From Woeseia sp. (GTDB taxonomy: Bacteria; Pseudomonadota; Gammaproteobacteria; Steroidobacterales; Woeseiaceae): DNA of 5,429 bases. Location: assembly GCA_018701055.1 (NCBI GenBank), contig JABIUH010000362.1, positions 1-5,429 on the forward strand, given 5' to 3'. The notes beneath the pieces were generated by a model. That model was not told the DNA's origin. It did no database searches and was given only the letters and a program-made list of their open reading frames with translations. Positions 1 to 5,429 of this stretch are shown one piece after another. Within the stretch, counting starts at the first letter, position 1; each line of letters begins with the position of its first letter. Made by a program: the position numbers and the translations under genes.

Positions 1-790
1 AGATTGGCTGGCACTTGCTCAGAGAATTAACGCGCAATTTTCCAAGAATGACAATCTTGCCGGTATCGTCATAACTCACGGAACCGACACAATGGAGGAG
101 ATTGCCTATTTTCTAAACCTGACGGTGAAGTCAGATAAACCTGTCGTCCTAGTGGGTTCCATGAGGTCCGCCAATGAAATTTCGGCTGATGGGCCAGCCA
201 ATTTGATTAACGCAGTAAGGGTAGCCATCAATGAGCAGGCGGTTGGTCAAGGTGTATTGGTCGTCCTTAACGAGGACATTACTGCGGCACGAGACGTATG
301 GAAGACAGATAACCGCCGGGTTCAAACGTTTCAGGGATCGAATGTTGGCCATATAGGCACTGTCGATCCCGACGGTGTTCGCTTCTACCATCGCCTTCTG
401 CAACCGCACACGACAAGTTCAGAGTTTGATGTCTCAAACCTTGCGGCGTTGCCGGTAGTAAATATTTTGAGTGACTTTACTGGCATCGATGAAAACCTAG
501 TCCGCAATTTCGGGAAGCAAGAAATGGATGGCCTGGTGGTTCGCACTTTTGCAGGGGGACGCATGAGCACTGGCATGTTGGTTGGCCTCGCAAGTCTGGA
601 GCAACGCGGCACACCGATAGTGATTACATCGCGAGTTCCCGGTGGGAGGATTGTAAGTGCACCGGACTATAGTTTTTCGGCTGTTGTATCGAATGGCCAG
701 CAAGACAATAAGGCCAGGATATTACTAATGTTGGCACTTACCCGGACTTCGGAATTTAGCGAAATTCAGCGAATATTCGACACATATTAG
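1..790 (+). CDS. ansB: L-asparaginase, type II-like (3' part, truncated by window edge)
   Basis: Hydrolyses L-asparagine to aspartate and ammonia; many type II enzymes also act on glutamine. The reading frame is open from base 2 with no start, so the gene begins upstream; 262 residues are visible. The family motif THGTDTMEE lies at visible residues 25-33 and carries the second catalytic Thr (28) and Asp (29), equivalent to T89/D90 of E. coli AnsB. The catalytic Lys of the DVxKT motif is residue 101 (K162 equivalent). Further matches are KPVVLVGSMR, SADGPANL, the small-domain start FDVSNL, TSRVPGG, and a C-terminus ending IQRIFDTY, which is the normal end for the family. By alignment to AnsB from memory, about 60 mature residues plus any signal peptide are missing, including the first catalytic Thr. 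Export therefore cannot be judged. The symbol is by resemblance to E. coli AnsB; a glutaminase-asparaginase is the main alternative. Base 1 is the third base of a codon. Confidence 0.9.
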   Translation, partial: DWLALAQRINAQFSKNDNLAGIVITHGTDTMEEIAYFLNLTVKSDKPVVLVGSMRSANEISADGPANLINAVRVAINEQAVGQGVLVVLNEDITAARDVWKTDNRRVQTFQGSNVGHIGTVDPDGVRFYHRLLQPHTTSSEFDVSNLAALPVVNILSDFTGIDENLVRNFGKQEMDGLVVRTFAGGRMSTGMLVGLASLEQRGTPIVITSRVPGGRIVSAPDYSFSAVVSNGQQDNKARILLMLALTRTSEFSEIQRIFDTY

Positions 791-899
791 AACGATGGGT
801 ATGGCCGCTTCTGAACGAACGGGGACCTTCACTGTTTCAACATTCGAGTCATCTGAACTGCCGCTATTGATGAAAGCGAATATTAGGCGATTAGTGGGA

Positions 900-923
900 C
901 GAGCTTAATCTCGATTTGTATTT
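900..923 (+). terminator. weak possible terminator after the asparaginase gene
   Basis: A short stem, CGAG (900-903) with CTCG (910-913), closes a six-base loop and is followed by a T-rich run (ATTTGTATTT). The stem is only four perfect pairs, extendable by G-T pairs after a mismatch, and it lies about 110 bases past the stop codon. It could equally be chance in AT-rich sequence. It is the only hairpin-plus-T signal seen between the asparaginase and the next gene. Confidence 0.2.
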
Positions 924-996
924 AATTTAGTATTTCTGCTCCTCAATAAATGACTTGTCACTAAAAATCAATCCGCATGCAATTTGAATGCTTTGC

Positions 997-1024
997 CTGA
1001 CAACGCCGCTGGATTGGGTATCAT
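997..1024 (+). promoter_or_regulatory. candidate sigma70 promoter for the oxidoreductase/enolase-like pair
   Basis: CTGACA (997-1002, five of six to the -35 consensus) is separated by 16 bases from TATCAT (1019-1024, five of six to the -10 consensus). Transcription would start near 1031, giving a leader of roughly 24 bases that still includes the ribosome site at 1043-1047. A second, weaker candidate lies upstream: TTGTCA (955-960), 17 bases, TGCAAT (978-983). No operator dyad was recognised around either. Confidence 0.45.
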
Positions 1025-1042
1025 TCAATCTCAACTCCCACG

Positions 1043-1047
1043 AAGGA
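1043..1047 (+). promoter_or_regulatory. ribosome binding site deciding the 1055 start
   Basis: AAGGA sits 7 bases before the ATG at 1055. The in-frame ATG at 1082 also leaves an intact Tat motif but has no properly spaced site, so 1055 is preferred. The ATG at 1048 is in another frame and lies directly against the site. Confidence 0.75.
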
Positions 1048-1054
1048 ATGGATC

Positions 1055-3010
1055 ATGAAATCATCTGACCGCAATCTTGGAATGGACCGCTCGATTTCGC
1101 GAAGAGATCTTCTTCTGGGAATGGGTGCCTCGGCGGCAAGTGCCTTCGTGCCCGGCCAGGCATTCGCTGACGAGATGCTCAAGCTTGAGGGCAGCAGCGG
1201 TCCTTACTATCCCCCTGGGCTTACCGGATTACGTGGGAGTCACGTCGGTTCCTTTGAGGTTGCACACCAGCTTGGAAGGGAAGGTCGGCGTGATTGGGGC
1301 TCTGTGGATGAGCCGGATGCAGATCTCTACGACTTAGTGGTCGTTGGGAGTGGCGTCAGCGGACTTTCAGCCGCGCATTTCTATCGTCAGGAGCATCCTG
1401 ACGCTCGAATCCTGATCCTCGACAACCACGACGATTTTGGCGGTCATGCCAAACGGAATGAGTTTCAGGTCGAAGGTCGCACCCTCATGACTCACGGAGG
1501 AAGCGAGATCCTCGAAGGTCCCGGTGAGTACAGCGATATCGCCAGGGATTTGTTCGATGATCTGGGTATCGAGCCGAAGCGTTTGGGTGATGCCTACGAC
1601 TTCGATTTTTATAAAAAGAATGGACTAACTGCTGGCGTGTATTTCGATCGTGAGACCTTCGGCGTCGATCGCACGCTCGCTCATCCGCTGGTTAATGTTA
1701 ATCATTATCAGGGATGGATCGCCGCCGCGGAATCACGGCTTTCATATGAAGATGCAGTCCAGCAAATGCCAATCTCGGATGCTGCTAAACGCGAGATGAT
1801 GCAGTTGCTGACGACTACTAAAAATGCGGTTCCTGATCATTCATTCGCAACGGAAGATGATTATCTCAATAGCATTAGTTATCGGGAATTTCTCAGCGAA
1901 AACTTAAACATTCAAGAGCCTGAGATCTTCACAGTTTTTGAAAATCTGACGACGGACTGGTGTGTTGGAATCGAAGCGGTTCCGGCGCTCGAAGCATTCT
2001 ACTGGGGGCTGCCAGGAATCAATGCCACCAGTCTTGGCAGTGATCGCGTTGACGACAGTGGTGGGTTTGGATCCAGCTCCGAAATGTATCCCACCTATCA
2101 TTTTCCAGATGGCAATGCCTCGGTTGCTCGCATGCTTGTGCGTAGCTTGATTCCCGATGTGGCACCAGGAACCACGATAGAAGACCTCGTGTTGGCTTCC
2201 TTTGATTATTCGAAGCTCGATCGAGCGGACTCGAATGTTCGCGTTCGTTTGCAAAGTACGGCGGTAAACGTCGAACATGACGGCACGCCGCAGTCGTCGA
2301 GCCGCGTCGGAATCACCTATGTACGTGACGGTCAGGCGAACCGCGTTTGGGCCCGACATTGTGTCCTTGCTTGTTACAACCAGATTATTCCGCACCTGTG
2401 TCCCGAGCTACCCGATCCCCAGCGACAGGCGCTCACCACGATGGTCAAGTCTCCTATCCTCTATTCCAACGTTGCGTTGCGAAATTGGCAGTCGTGGAAA
2501 AAATTGGGCATCGGCGCCTTGCTGAACCCGGGCAGCTATTTCGTGTCGACTCATCTGGATTATCCGGTTGATTTTGGAGGCTACCGATATGCTCGAGATC
2601 CCGACGAACCTGCTATTGTTCACATGGTCCGTTTTCCGCATCAATCGAACGCTGGTTTAACGCCGAGCGAACAAAAACGACTCGGGCGCCACGAACTGTA
2701 TGCCACGCCATATGAGACTATCGAACGCAACCTTCGTCAGCAGCTTGCTGGCAGTTTGTCTGAGGGAGGTTTTGATCCGGCTCGAGACATTGAAGGCATC
2801 ACCGTTAATCGCTGGGCACATGCTTACATCAACAGGGCAAACCCACTTTATGATGAAATTTACGAAGACGGCGAGGATGAGCGCTATCCCTTTGTTCGCG
2901 GTCGCAAACCACTCGGCCGTATTGCGATTGCAAATTCGGACGCTGGATCGATCTCGCTAATTAATGTTGCCATTGAACAGGCACATCGCGCGGTCGGTGA
3001 ATTGCTTTGA
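1055..3010 (+). CDS. Tat-exported FAD-dependent oxidoreductase, spermidine dehydrogenase-like
   Basis: A 651-residue flavoprotein, probably oxidising a polyamine or related amine in the periplasm. The N-terminus is a twin-arginine signal: SRRDLLLG (15-22), a small-residue hydrophobic stretch, and a probable cleavage after AFA (36-38), so it should be exported folded with its cofactor. The stretch YPPGLTGLRGSHVGSFEVAH (52-71) is characteristic, in my recollection, of the Pseudomonas SpdH group. The FAD-binding Rossmann motif GSGVSG is at 98-103, with Asp123 ending the second strand and FGG at 128-130. The C-terminal flavin segment, around IAIANSDAGS (623-632), closes the fold. Length is close to the roughly 620 residues of Pseudomonas SpdH. 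Known SpdH enzymes cleave spermidine to 1,3-diaminopropane and 4-aminobutanal and bind haem as well as FAD; I cannot identify haem ligands here. Its stop overlaps the start of the enolase-like gene. Family placement is fairly sure; the substrate is not, and many homologues are called only NAD(P)/FAD-dependent oxidoreductase. Confidence 0.85.
   Translation: MKSSDRNLGMDRSISRRDLLLGMGASAASAFVPGQAFADEMLKLEGSSGPYYPPGLTGLRGSHVGSFEVAHQLGREGRRDWGSVDEPDADLYDLVVVGSGVSGLSAAHFYRQEHPDARILILDNHDDFGGHAKRNEFQVEGRTLMTHGGSEILEGPGEYSDIARDLFDDLGIEPKRLGDAYDFDFYKKNGLTAGVYFDRETFGVDRTLAHPLVNVNHYQGWIAAAESRLSYEDAVQQMPISDAAKREMMQLLTTTKNAVPDHSFATEDDYLNSISYREFLSENLNIQEPEIFTVFENLTTDWCVGIEAVPALEAFYWGLPGINATSLGSDRVDDSGGFGSSSEMYPTYHFPDGNASVARMLVRSLIPDVAPGTTIEDLVLASFDYSKLDRADSNVRVRLQSTAVNVEHDGTPQSSSRVGITYVRDGQANRVWARHCVLACYNQIIPHLCPELPDPQRQALTTMVKSPILYSNVALRNWQSWKKLGIGALLNPGSYFVSTHLDYPVDFGGYRYARDPDEPAIVHMVRFPHQSNAGLTPSEQKRLGRHELYATPYETIERNLRQQLAGSLSEGGFDPARDIEGITVNRWAHAYINRANPLYDEIYEDGEDERYPFVRGRKPLGRIAIANSDAGSISLINVAIEQAHRAVGELL
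1097..1168 (+). other. Tat signal peptide of the flavoprotein
   Basis: Residues 15-38. The twin Arg pair is at 16-17 in the context SRRDLLLG, followed by an Ala/Ser/Gly-rich h-region (22-31) and a signal peptidase I-type AFA site (36-38). A Tat route fits a cofactor-bearing FAD enzyme that folds in the cytoplasm. Confidence 0.85.
2996..3010 (+). promoter_or_regulatory. internal ribosome site and TTGA stop/start overlap
   Basis: GGTGA (2996-3000) lies 6 bases before the TTG at 3007. That TTG shares three bases with the TGA stop (3008-3010) of the flavoprotein gene. An in-frame TGA at 2998 rules out any start further upstream except a rare ATT at 3001. The arrangement is typical of translational coupling and supports the TTG start, which adds a signal peptide missing from the later ATG at 3091. 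Confidence 0.65.
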
Positions 3011-3078
3011 CACCTCTTCGGTCGATTTCAGTATTACTTTGCGTGTTGATTACTCAAAATATCTCTGCCCCATTTGCG
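3007..3078 (+). other. probable Sec signal peptide of the enolase-like protein
   Basis: Residues 1-24 show a short N-region with Arg5, a hydrophobic core of about ten residues (SISVLLCVLI), a polar region and a possible cleavage after APFA. Cys12 lies inside the core but is preceded by VLL, not a good lipobox, so a lipoprotein is unlikely. Pro at -3 of the cleavage site is not ideal, hence moderate confidence. Confidence 0.6.
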
Positions 3079-4320
3079 AATGAATCCTCAATGACTTCAG
3101 TTCAACTCTTGACGGCTTTTTCAGGTGAGAGCGCGACGCAGTATGAGTCGGTCTTCCACTTCTCTGAAGAGTCCAGAATCATCGGTGTTGAGTTACACGC
3201 CGTTGGAATGGATAACACGACAGCGCGTTATTCCGGTCAGGATGAGGAACCTTGGAAAGAGGTCAACAACATCCTGCGATTCACAACGGCTGACGGATTC
3301 GAGGGCGTGTCGGGTGTGGATACGTATTATCAGGGCGAATTCAGCGATGCGCACTTGTTGGAATTGCAGGATGTAGTCGACGATCTCGTTATGTTCCGGT
3401 CATTAGATCCGGTCAAGGTTTCGTCGATGCTTGAGGATACGCGGCCGGGCCTCAGTAACGAGGTGCGTGCGAGTATCGATATCGCGCTTTGGGATCTCGC
3501 AGCCCGCAAGGCAGATCGTCCACTATATGAATTGCTAGGGGCGACGCGTGACTCAATGGAAGCGTACGCGAGTCTACCGTTCTACCATTCGCTTCCCGAG
3601 TATGTCGATGCCGTTCACGAGTATGCGAAGCTTGGCTTCACGAATTTCAAATTTCACGTTTGGGGTTCGATTGAAGAAGACCTTAGTCTCGTAGAATTGG
3701 TTCAGCGGACATTTGTAGATTCTCGCTATCGCTTTATGATCGACCTCGAGAGCATGTACGATTTTGAGGATGCCGTGAGGTTGGGTGCGCAAATGGATGA
3801 GGGATTGTTCGTTTGGCTCGAAGCACCCATTAACGACGATCTCCTGGAACAATATAGCGACCTCAGGAAGAGGCTCGCGGTACAGATCATTCCTGCCGGC
3901 TACAATATTTATTCTCCCGAGTTCATCAGGCAGGGGATCGAGGCCGGTTCCTGGGATGCGGGTAGGTTCGATTCAACCGTGGTTGGCGGAATTTCGGAGG
4001 CACTCGAACTCCTGATAATAGCCAACGATGCCGAATTGACGATCGATATCCAGAGCTGGGGTTATACGTTGGCCCAAGCAGCCAATCTACATCTGATGCT
4101 CGCAAATGAGCGCACCCAATACTTTGAAGCATCGATGCCCCAGCAAGCCTTCGAGTTTGGGATGACGAATGGCAGCTTGCTGGACCAGGGCAGGGTAGTG
4201 GCACCGGAAGGGTCCGGCCTGGGTGTTAGTGTCGATTGGGATCGCCTGGTGACGGCGGATTTCCATGTCCACTTAGCGTTTGATCTTTCTGCCTCACCGA
4301 GCGATTCCGCACAACATTGA
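3007..4320 (+). CDS. enolase-superfamily (mandelate racemase/muconate lactonizing type) protein with altered active site, probably exported
   Basis: 437 residues. The N-terminus (R5, then SISVLLCVLI, then APFA at 21-24) looks like a Sec signal peptide, unusual because superfamily enzymes are mostly cytoplasmic. The capping domain spans roughly 55-185, including the usual ASIDIALWDLAARKADRPLYELLG (155-178). The barrel follows to about 400. Active-site positions, by alignment to the common family pattern from memory: strand 2 KFH (K215, H217 instead of the usual second Lys); strand 3 Asp246; strand 4 WLEAP with Glu272; strand 5 AGYNIYSP, where the usual third metal ligand Glu is Tyr299; strand 6 Asp322 followed by VVGGISEAL; strand 7 IQSWG, where the usual HSWG His is Gln349. 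Members normally use Mg2+ to abstract the alpha proton of a carboxylate. Here two of three metal ligands and the strand-2 Lys remain, so chemistry may differ or be lost. The substrate is unknown. It is co-translated with the upstream flavoprotein. An ATG at 3091 would give a cytoplasmic form but lacks a ribosome site. Confidence 0.85.
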   Translation: MTPLRSISVLLCVLITQNISAPFANESSMTSVQLLTAFSGESATQYESVFHFSEESRIIGVELHAVGMDNTTARYSGQDEEPWKEVNNILRFTTADGFEGVSGVDTYYQGEFSDAHLLELQDVVDDLVMFRSLDPVKVSSMLEDTRPGLSNEVRASIDIALWDLAARKADRPLYELLGATRDSMEAYASLPFYHSLPEYVDAVHEYAKLGFTNFKFHVWGSIEEDLSLVELVQRTFVDSRYRFMIDLESMYDFEDAVRLGAQMDEGLFVWLEAPINDDLLEQYSDLRKRLAVQIIPAGYNIYSPEFIRQGIEAGSWDAGRFDSTVVGGISEALELLIIANDAELTIDIQSWGYTLAQAANLHLMLANERTQYFEASMPQQAFEFGMTNGSLLDQGRVVAPEGSGLGVSVDWDRLVTADFHVHLAFDLSASPSDSAQH

Positions 4321-4475
4321 GAATATTCGATGCCGTTGCTGCGACTTTTGTTTCGCGCCGGTTTGCCCCGGTTGTATCGGCACCGTTATCAGACTTCCTG
4401 GCGCGCACAATTGCATGGCAACGTAGAGACCTGATGAGCCACAGGCTAATGGTAGTAAGGCATGCGTATCAAACC

Positions 4476-4507
4476 TTGACTCTGGACCATAGTCTAGTGT
4501 TTAAGAT
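4476..4507 (+). promoter_or_regulatory. MerR-type promoter/operator for the regulator-ATPase operon
   Basis: TTGACT (4476-4481) is followed, after an over-long spacer of 19 or 20 bases, by TTAAGA (4501-4506) or TAAGAT (4502-4507). The spacer is filled by an imperfect dyad at 4479-4500, ACTCTGGACCA / TAGTCTAGTGT, in which 8 of 11 arm positions pair. A strong -35, a 19-20 base spacer and a spacer dyad are the hallmark of promoters that MerR-family activators untwist when metal binds. It points at the merR-like gene itself, so the regulator and the downstream ATPase should be induced together. Transcription would begin at about 4513-4515, on the start codon. Confidence 0.8.
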
Positions 4508-4513
4508 TCAGCT

Positions 4514-4957
4514 ATGGATAAACAAGCAGACCAAAAACTAACCATCGGACGCATCGCGAGCCAGGCCGATGTCGGGATCGATACGATCCGTTTTTACGAA
4601 CGACGTGGCCTGTTGCCAGCACCCTCGCGCACTACATCCGGCTATCGAATCTATGTACCGGAGACGGTGGGTAGACTAAATTTTATTCGTCGAGCAAAAA
4701 CGGTGGGCTTCAGTCTTCAGGAGATATCCACGCTGCTCGAATTGCAGGACACCGGTGGTGCCAAAGCGGAAGTCAAAACGATTACTCAGCGTAAACTCGA
4801 ACACATCGACGCGAAAATTGATGCCTTAAAACGTATGCGCGATGTGTTGCATACGCTTAATCAGGATTGCTCTGGCAAAGGCGATATTGGTGGCTGTCCG
4901 ATCATCGAAGCGCTGTCAGAAGACCCAAATGACACAAGCGAAAGTCATCATGAATAG
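4514..4957 (+). CDS. MerR-family heavy-metal-responsive transcriptional regulator (likely copper)
   Basis: 147 residues. The N-terminal winged helix-turn-helix opens with LTIGRIASQADVGIDTIRFY (9-28), then ERRGLL and the wing SGYRIY (42-47), all classic MerR family. A long dimerisation helix runs about 83-116. The metal loop holds Cys119 and Cys128 (C-x8-C, ending CPIIEAL), followed by an acidic, His-containing tail. The x8 spacing matches MerR (C117/C126) rather than CueR (C112/C120). The third metal-site position, Cys in MerR and ZntR and Ser77 in CueR, appears to be Lys84 or a neighbour; no other Cys exists in the protein. Without that Cys, a two-coordinate Cu(I)/Ag(I) site is likelier than Zn or trigonal Hg. 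The downstream copper-type ATPase agrees. The gene ends inside the ATPase start and is probably autoregulated by the operator just upstream. There is no visible ribosome site before the ATG. Metal identity is inference. Confidence 0.9.
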   Translation: MDKQADQKLTIGRIASQADVGIDTIRFYERRGLLPAPSRTTSGYRIYVPETVGRLNFIRRAKTVGFSLQEISTLLELQDTGGAKAEVKTITQRKLEHIDAKIDALKRMRDVLHTLNQDCSGKGDIGGCPIIEALSEDPNDTSESHHE

Positions 4958-5429
4958 CGCCGCTATAAGTAGTGACACTCTGCGAACCTCCATTACCGGA
5001 ATGACGTGCGGGGCCTGCGCCGTGCGTCTTGAAAAAGCGTTGCTGCGCGCGCCTGGCGTTGAATCTGCATCGGTTAATTTCGCTACCGAACAGGCCGATG
5101 TCACCTTTAACAGCGCAAGCACCAATGCCGTTGGTATCGCCGAGACAGTAGCGAAAGCAGGTTTTGGCGTGCACGAAACGAATTTCAGTTTCGACGTCGG
5201 CGGAATGACCTGTAGCGCCTGTGCGATGCGCGTTGAAAAAGTTCTCAAAAAGGTGCCGGGTGTCCTCGATGCAGCGGTTAATTTTGCGCTGGAACGTGCC
5301 GAAGTGCGCGCTGTCGCCGGAACGATTACACCTCATCTGCTGGAAAATACTGTTAGCAAAGCAGGTTACTCCACACATTTTCGCGCTGATAACGTTGACG
5401 AAGAGGAAGCGTATCGCGAACAGGATGCG
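4950..5429 (+). CDS. copA: copper-transporting P1B-type ATPase, N-terminal part (truncated by window edge)
   Basis: Open to the last base of the window; 160 residues are seen. Two consecutive heavy-metal-associated (HMA) domains fill them. The first spans about 11-75, with GMTCGAC (17-23, Cys20/Cys23) and GVESASVNF; the second about 79-143, with GMTCSAC (85-91, Cys88/Cys91) and GVLDAAVNF. GMTCxxC favours Cu(I)/Ag(I) exporters of the CopA type over Zn/Cd pumps. The tail DEEEAYREQDA resembles the linker before the first membrane helix. The membrane domain, CPC motif, DKTGT phosphorylation site and ATP site lie beyond the window, so a metallochaperone-like protein is not formally excluded. ATG 4950 overlaps the regulator gene by 8 bases, with only a weak GAAAG upstream. 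An in-frame ATG at 4929, behind GAAGA, would add seven residues. It should be co-transcribed with the MerR-type regulator. Confidence 0.85.
   Translation, partial: MNSAAISSDTLRTSITGMTCGACAVRLEKALLRAPGVESASVNFATEQADVTFNSASTNAVGIAETVAKAGFGVHETNFSFDVGGMTCSACAMRVEKVLKKVPGVLDAAVNFALERAEVRAVAGTITPHLLENTVSKAGYSTHFRADNVDEEEAYREQDA

Noticed and set aside
795..908. 37-codon open frame right after the asparaginase stop
   Set aside because: No ribosome site before its ATG, no recognisable motif, and such a short frame is expected by chance; the region reads better as a gap between transcripts.
1904..2395. 163-codon antisense frame inside the flavoprotein gene
   Set aside because: It lies wholly within a well-supported coding region, shows no known motif and reads as a mirror of forward codon bias.
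771..4330. Identical ten bases GAATATTCGA at 771-780 and 4321-4330, containing the palindrome GAATATTC
   Set aside because: Only two copies, one inside a coding region; a chance match is likely and no element boundaries or flanking duplications are seen.
4358..4385. Possible hairpins (GCCG/CGGC and CGGT/ACCG) after the enolase-like gene
   Set aside because: Stems are only four pairs, loops are long and no T-run follows, so no terminator can be supported.
4317..4541. 74-codon frame starting at a TTG that overlaps the enolase-like stop in the same TTGA pattern
   Set aside because: No ribosome site, no recognisable domain, and it runs through the MerR operator into the regulator gene in another frame. 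The gap 4321-4513 otherwise shows only the operator.
5001..5250. Repeat-like similarity between two blocks near the right edge
   Set aside because: It reflects the two tandem HMA domains of the ATPase, a normal feature of this family, not a DNA repeat element.
4902..5378. 158-codon antisense frame over the ATPase start
   Set aside because: The forward strand clearly encodes two HMA domains here; the antisense frame has no family resemblance and no supported start.

Overview
The window holds five same-strand (+) genes and reads as a piece of Gram-negative, probably gammaproteobacterial, chromosome with balanced base composition. The host call is an inference. It rests on a Tat-signal flavoprotein related to Pseudomonas/Serratia spermidine dehydrogenase, an E. 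coli-type asparaginase, and a MerR-type regulator running into a Cu-type P1B ATPase. No mobile element, tRNA, rRNA, CRISPR array or long repeat was seen.

Layout: (1) 1-790, the 3' part of a type II-like L-asparaginase, cut by the left edge. (2) 791-1054, a non-coding gap with a weak possible terminator and a good sigma70-like promoter leading into the next gene. (3) 1055-3010, a 651-aa Tat-exported FAD oxidoreductase of the spermidine dehydrogenase type. (4) 3007-4320, a 437-aa enolase-superfamily protein. It starts at a TTG that overlaps the stop of gene 3 (TTGA) and has a probable signal peptide. (5) 4321-4513, a gap whose 3' end carries a MerR-type promoter/operator. (6) 4514-4957, a MerR-family metal-responsive regulator. 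(7) 4950 to the right edge, the N-terminus of a copper-transporting ATPase with two GMTCxxC metal-binding domains.

Two units stand out. Genes 3 and 4 form a tightly coupled pair whose products are both predicted to leave the cytoplasm. An amine/polyamine oxidase-like enzyme is thus paired with an enolase-superfamily member that lacks two usual catalytic positions: the third metal ligand Glu is Tyr299 and the strand-7 His is Gln349. This pair is the best candidate for undescribed biology here. The regulator and ATPase form an autoregulated metal-export operon. Its operator abuts the regulator's start codon so closely that the regulator mRNA may be leaderless. The asparaginase shares direction and an amine/amide nitrogen theme with the pair, but the gap and promoter suggest a separate transcript.
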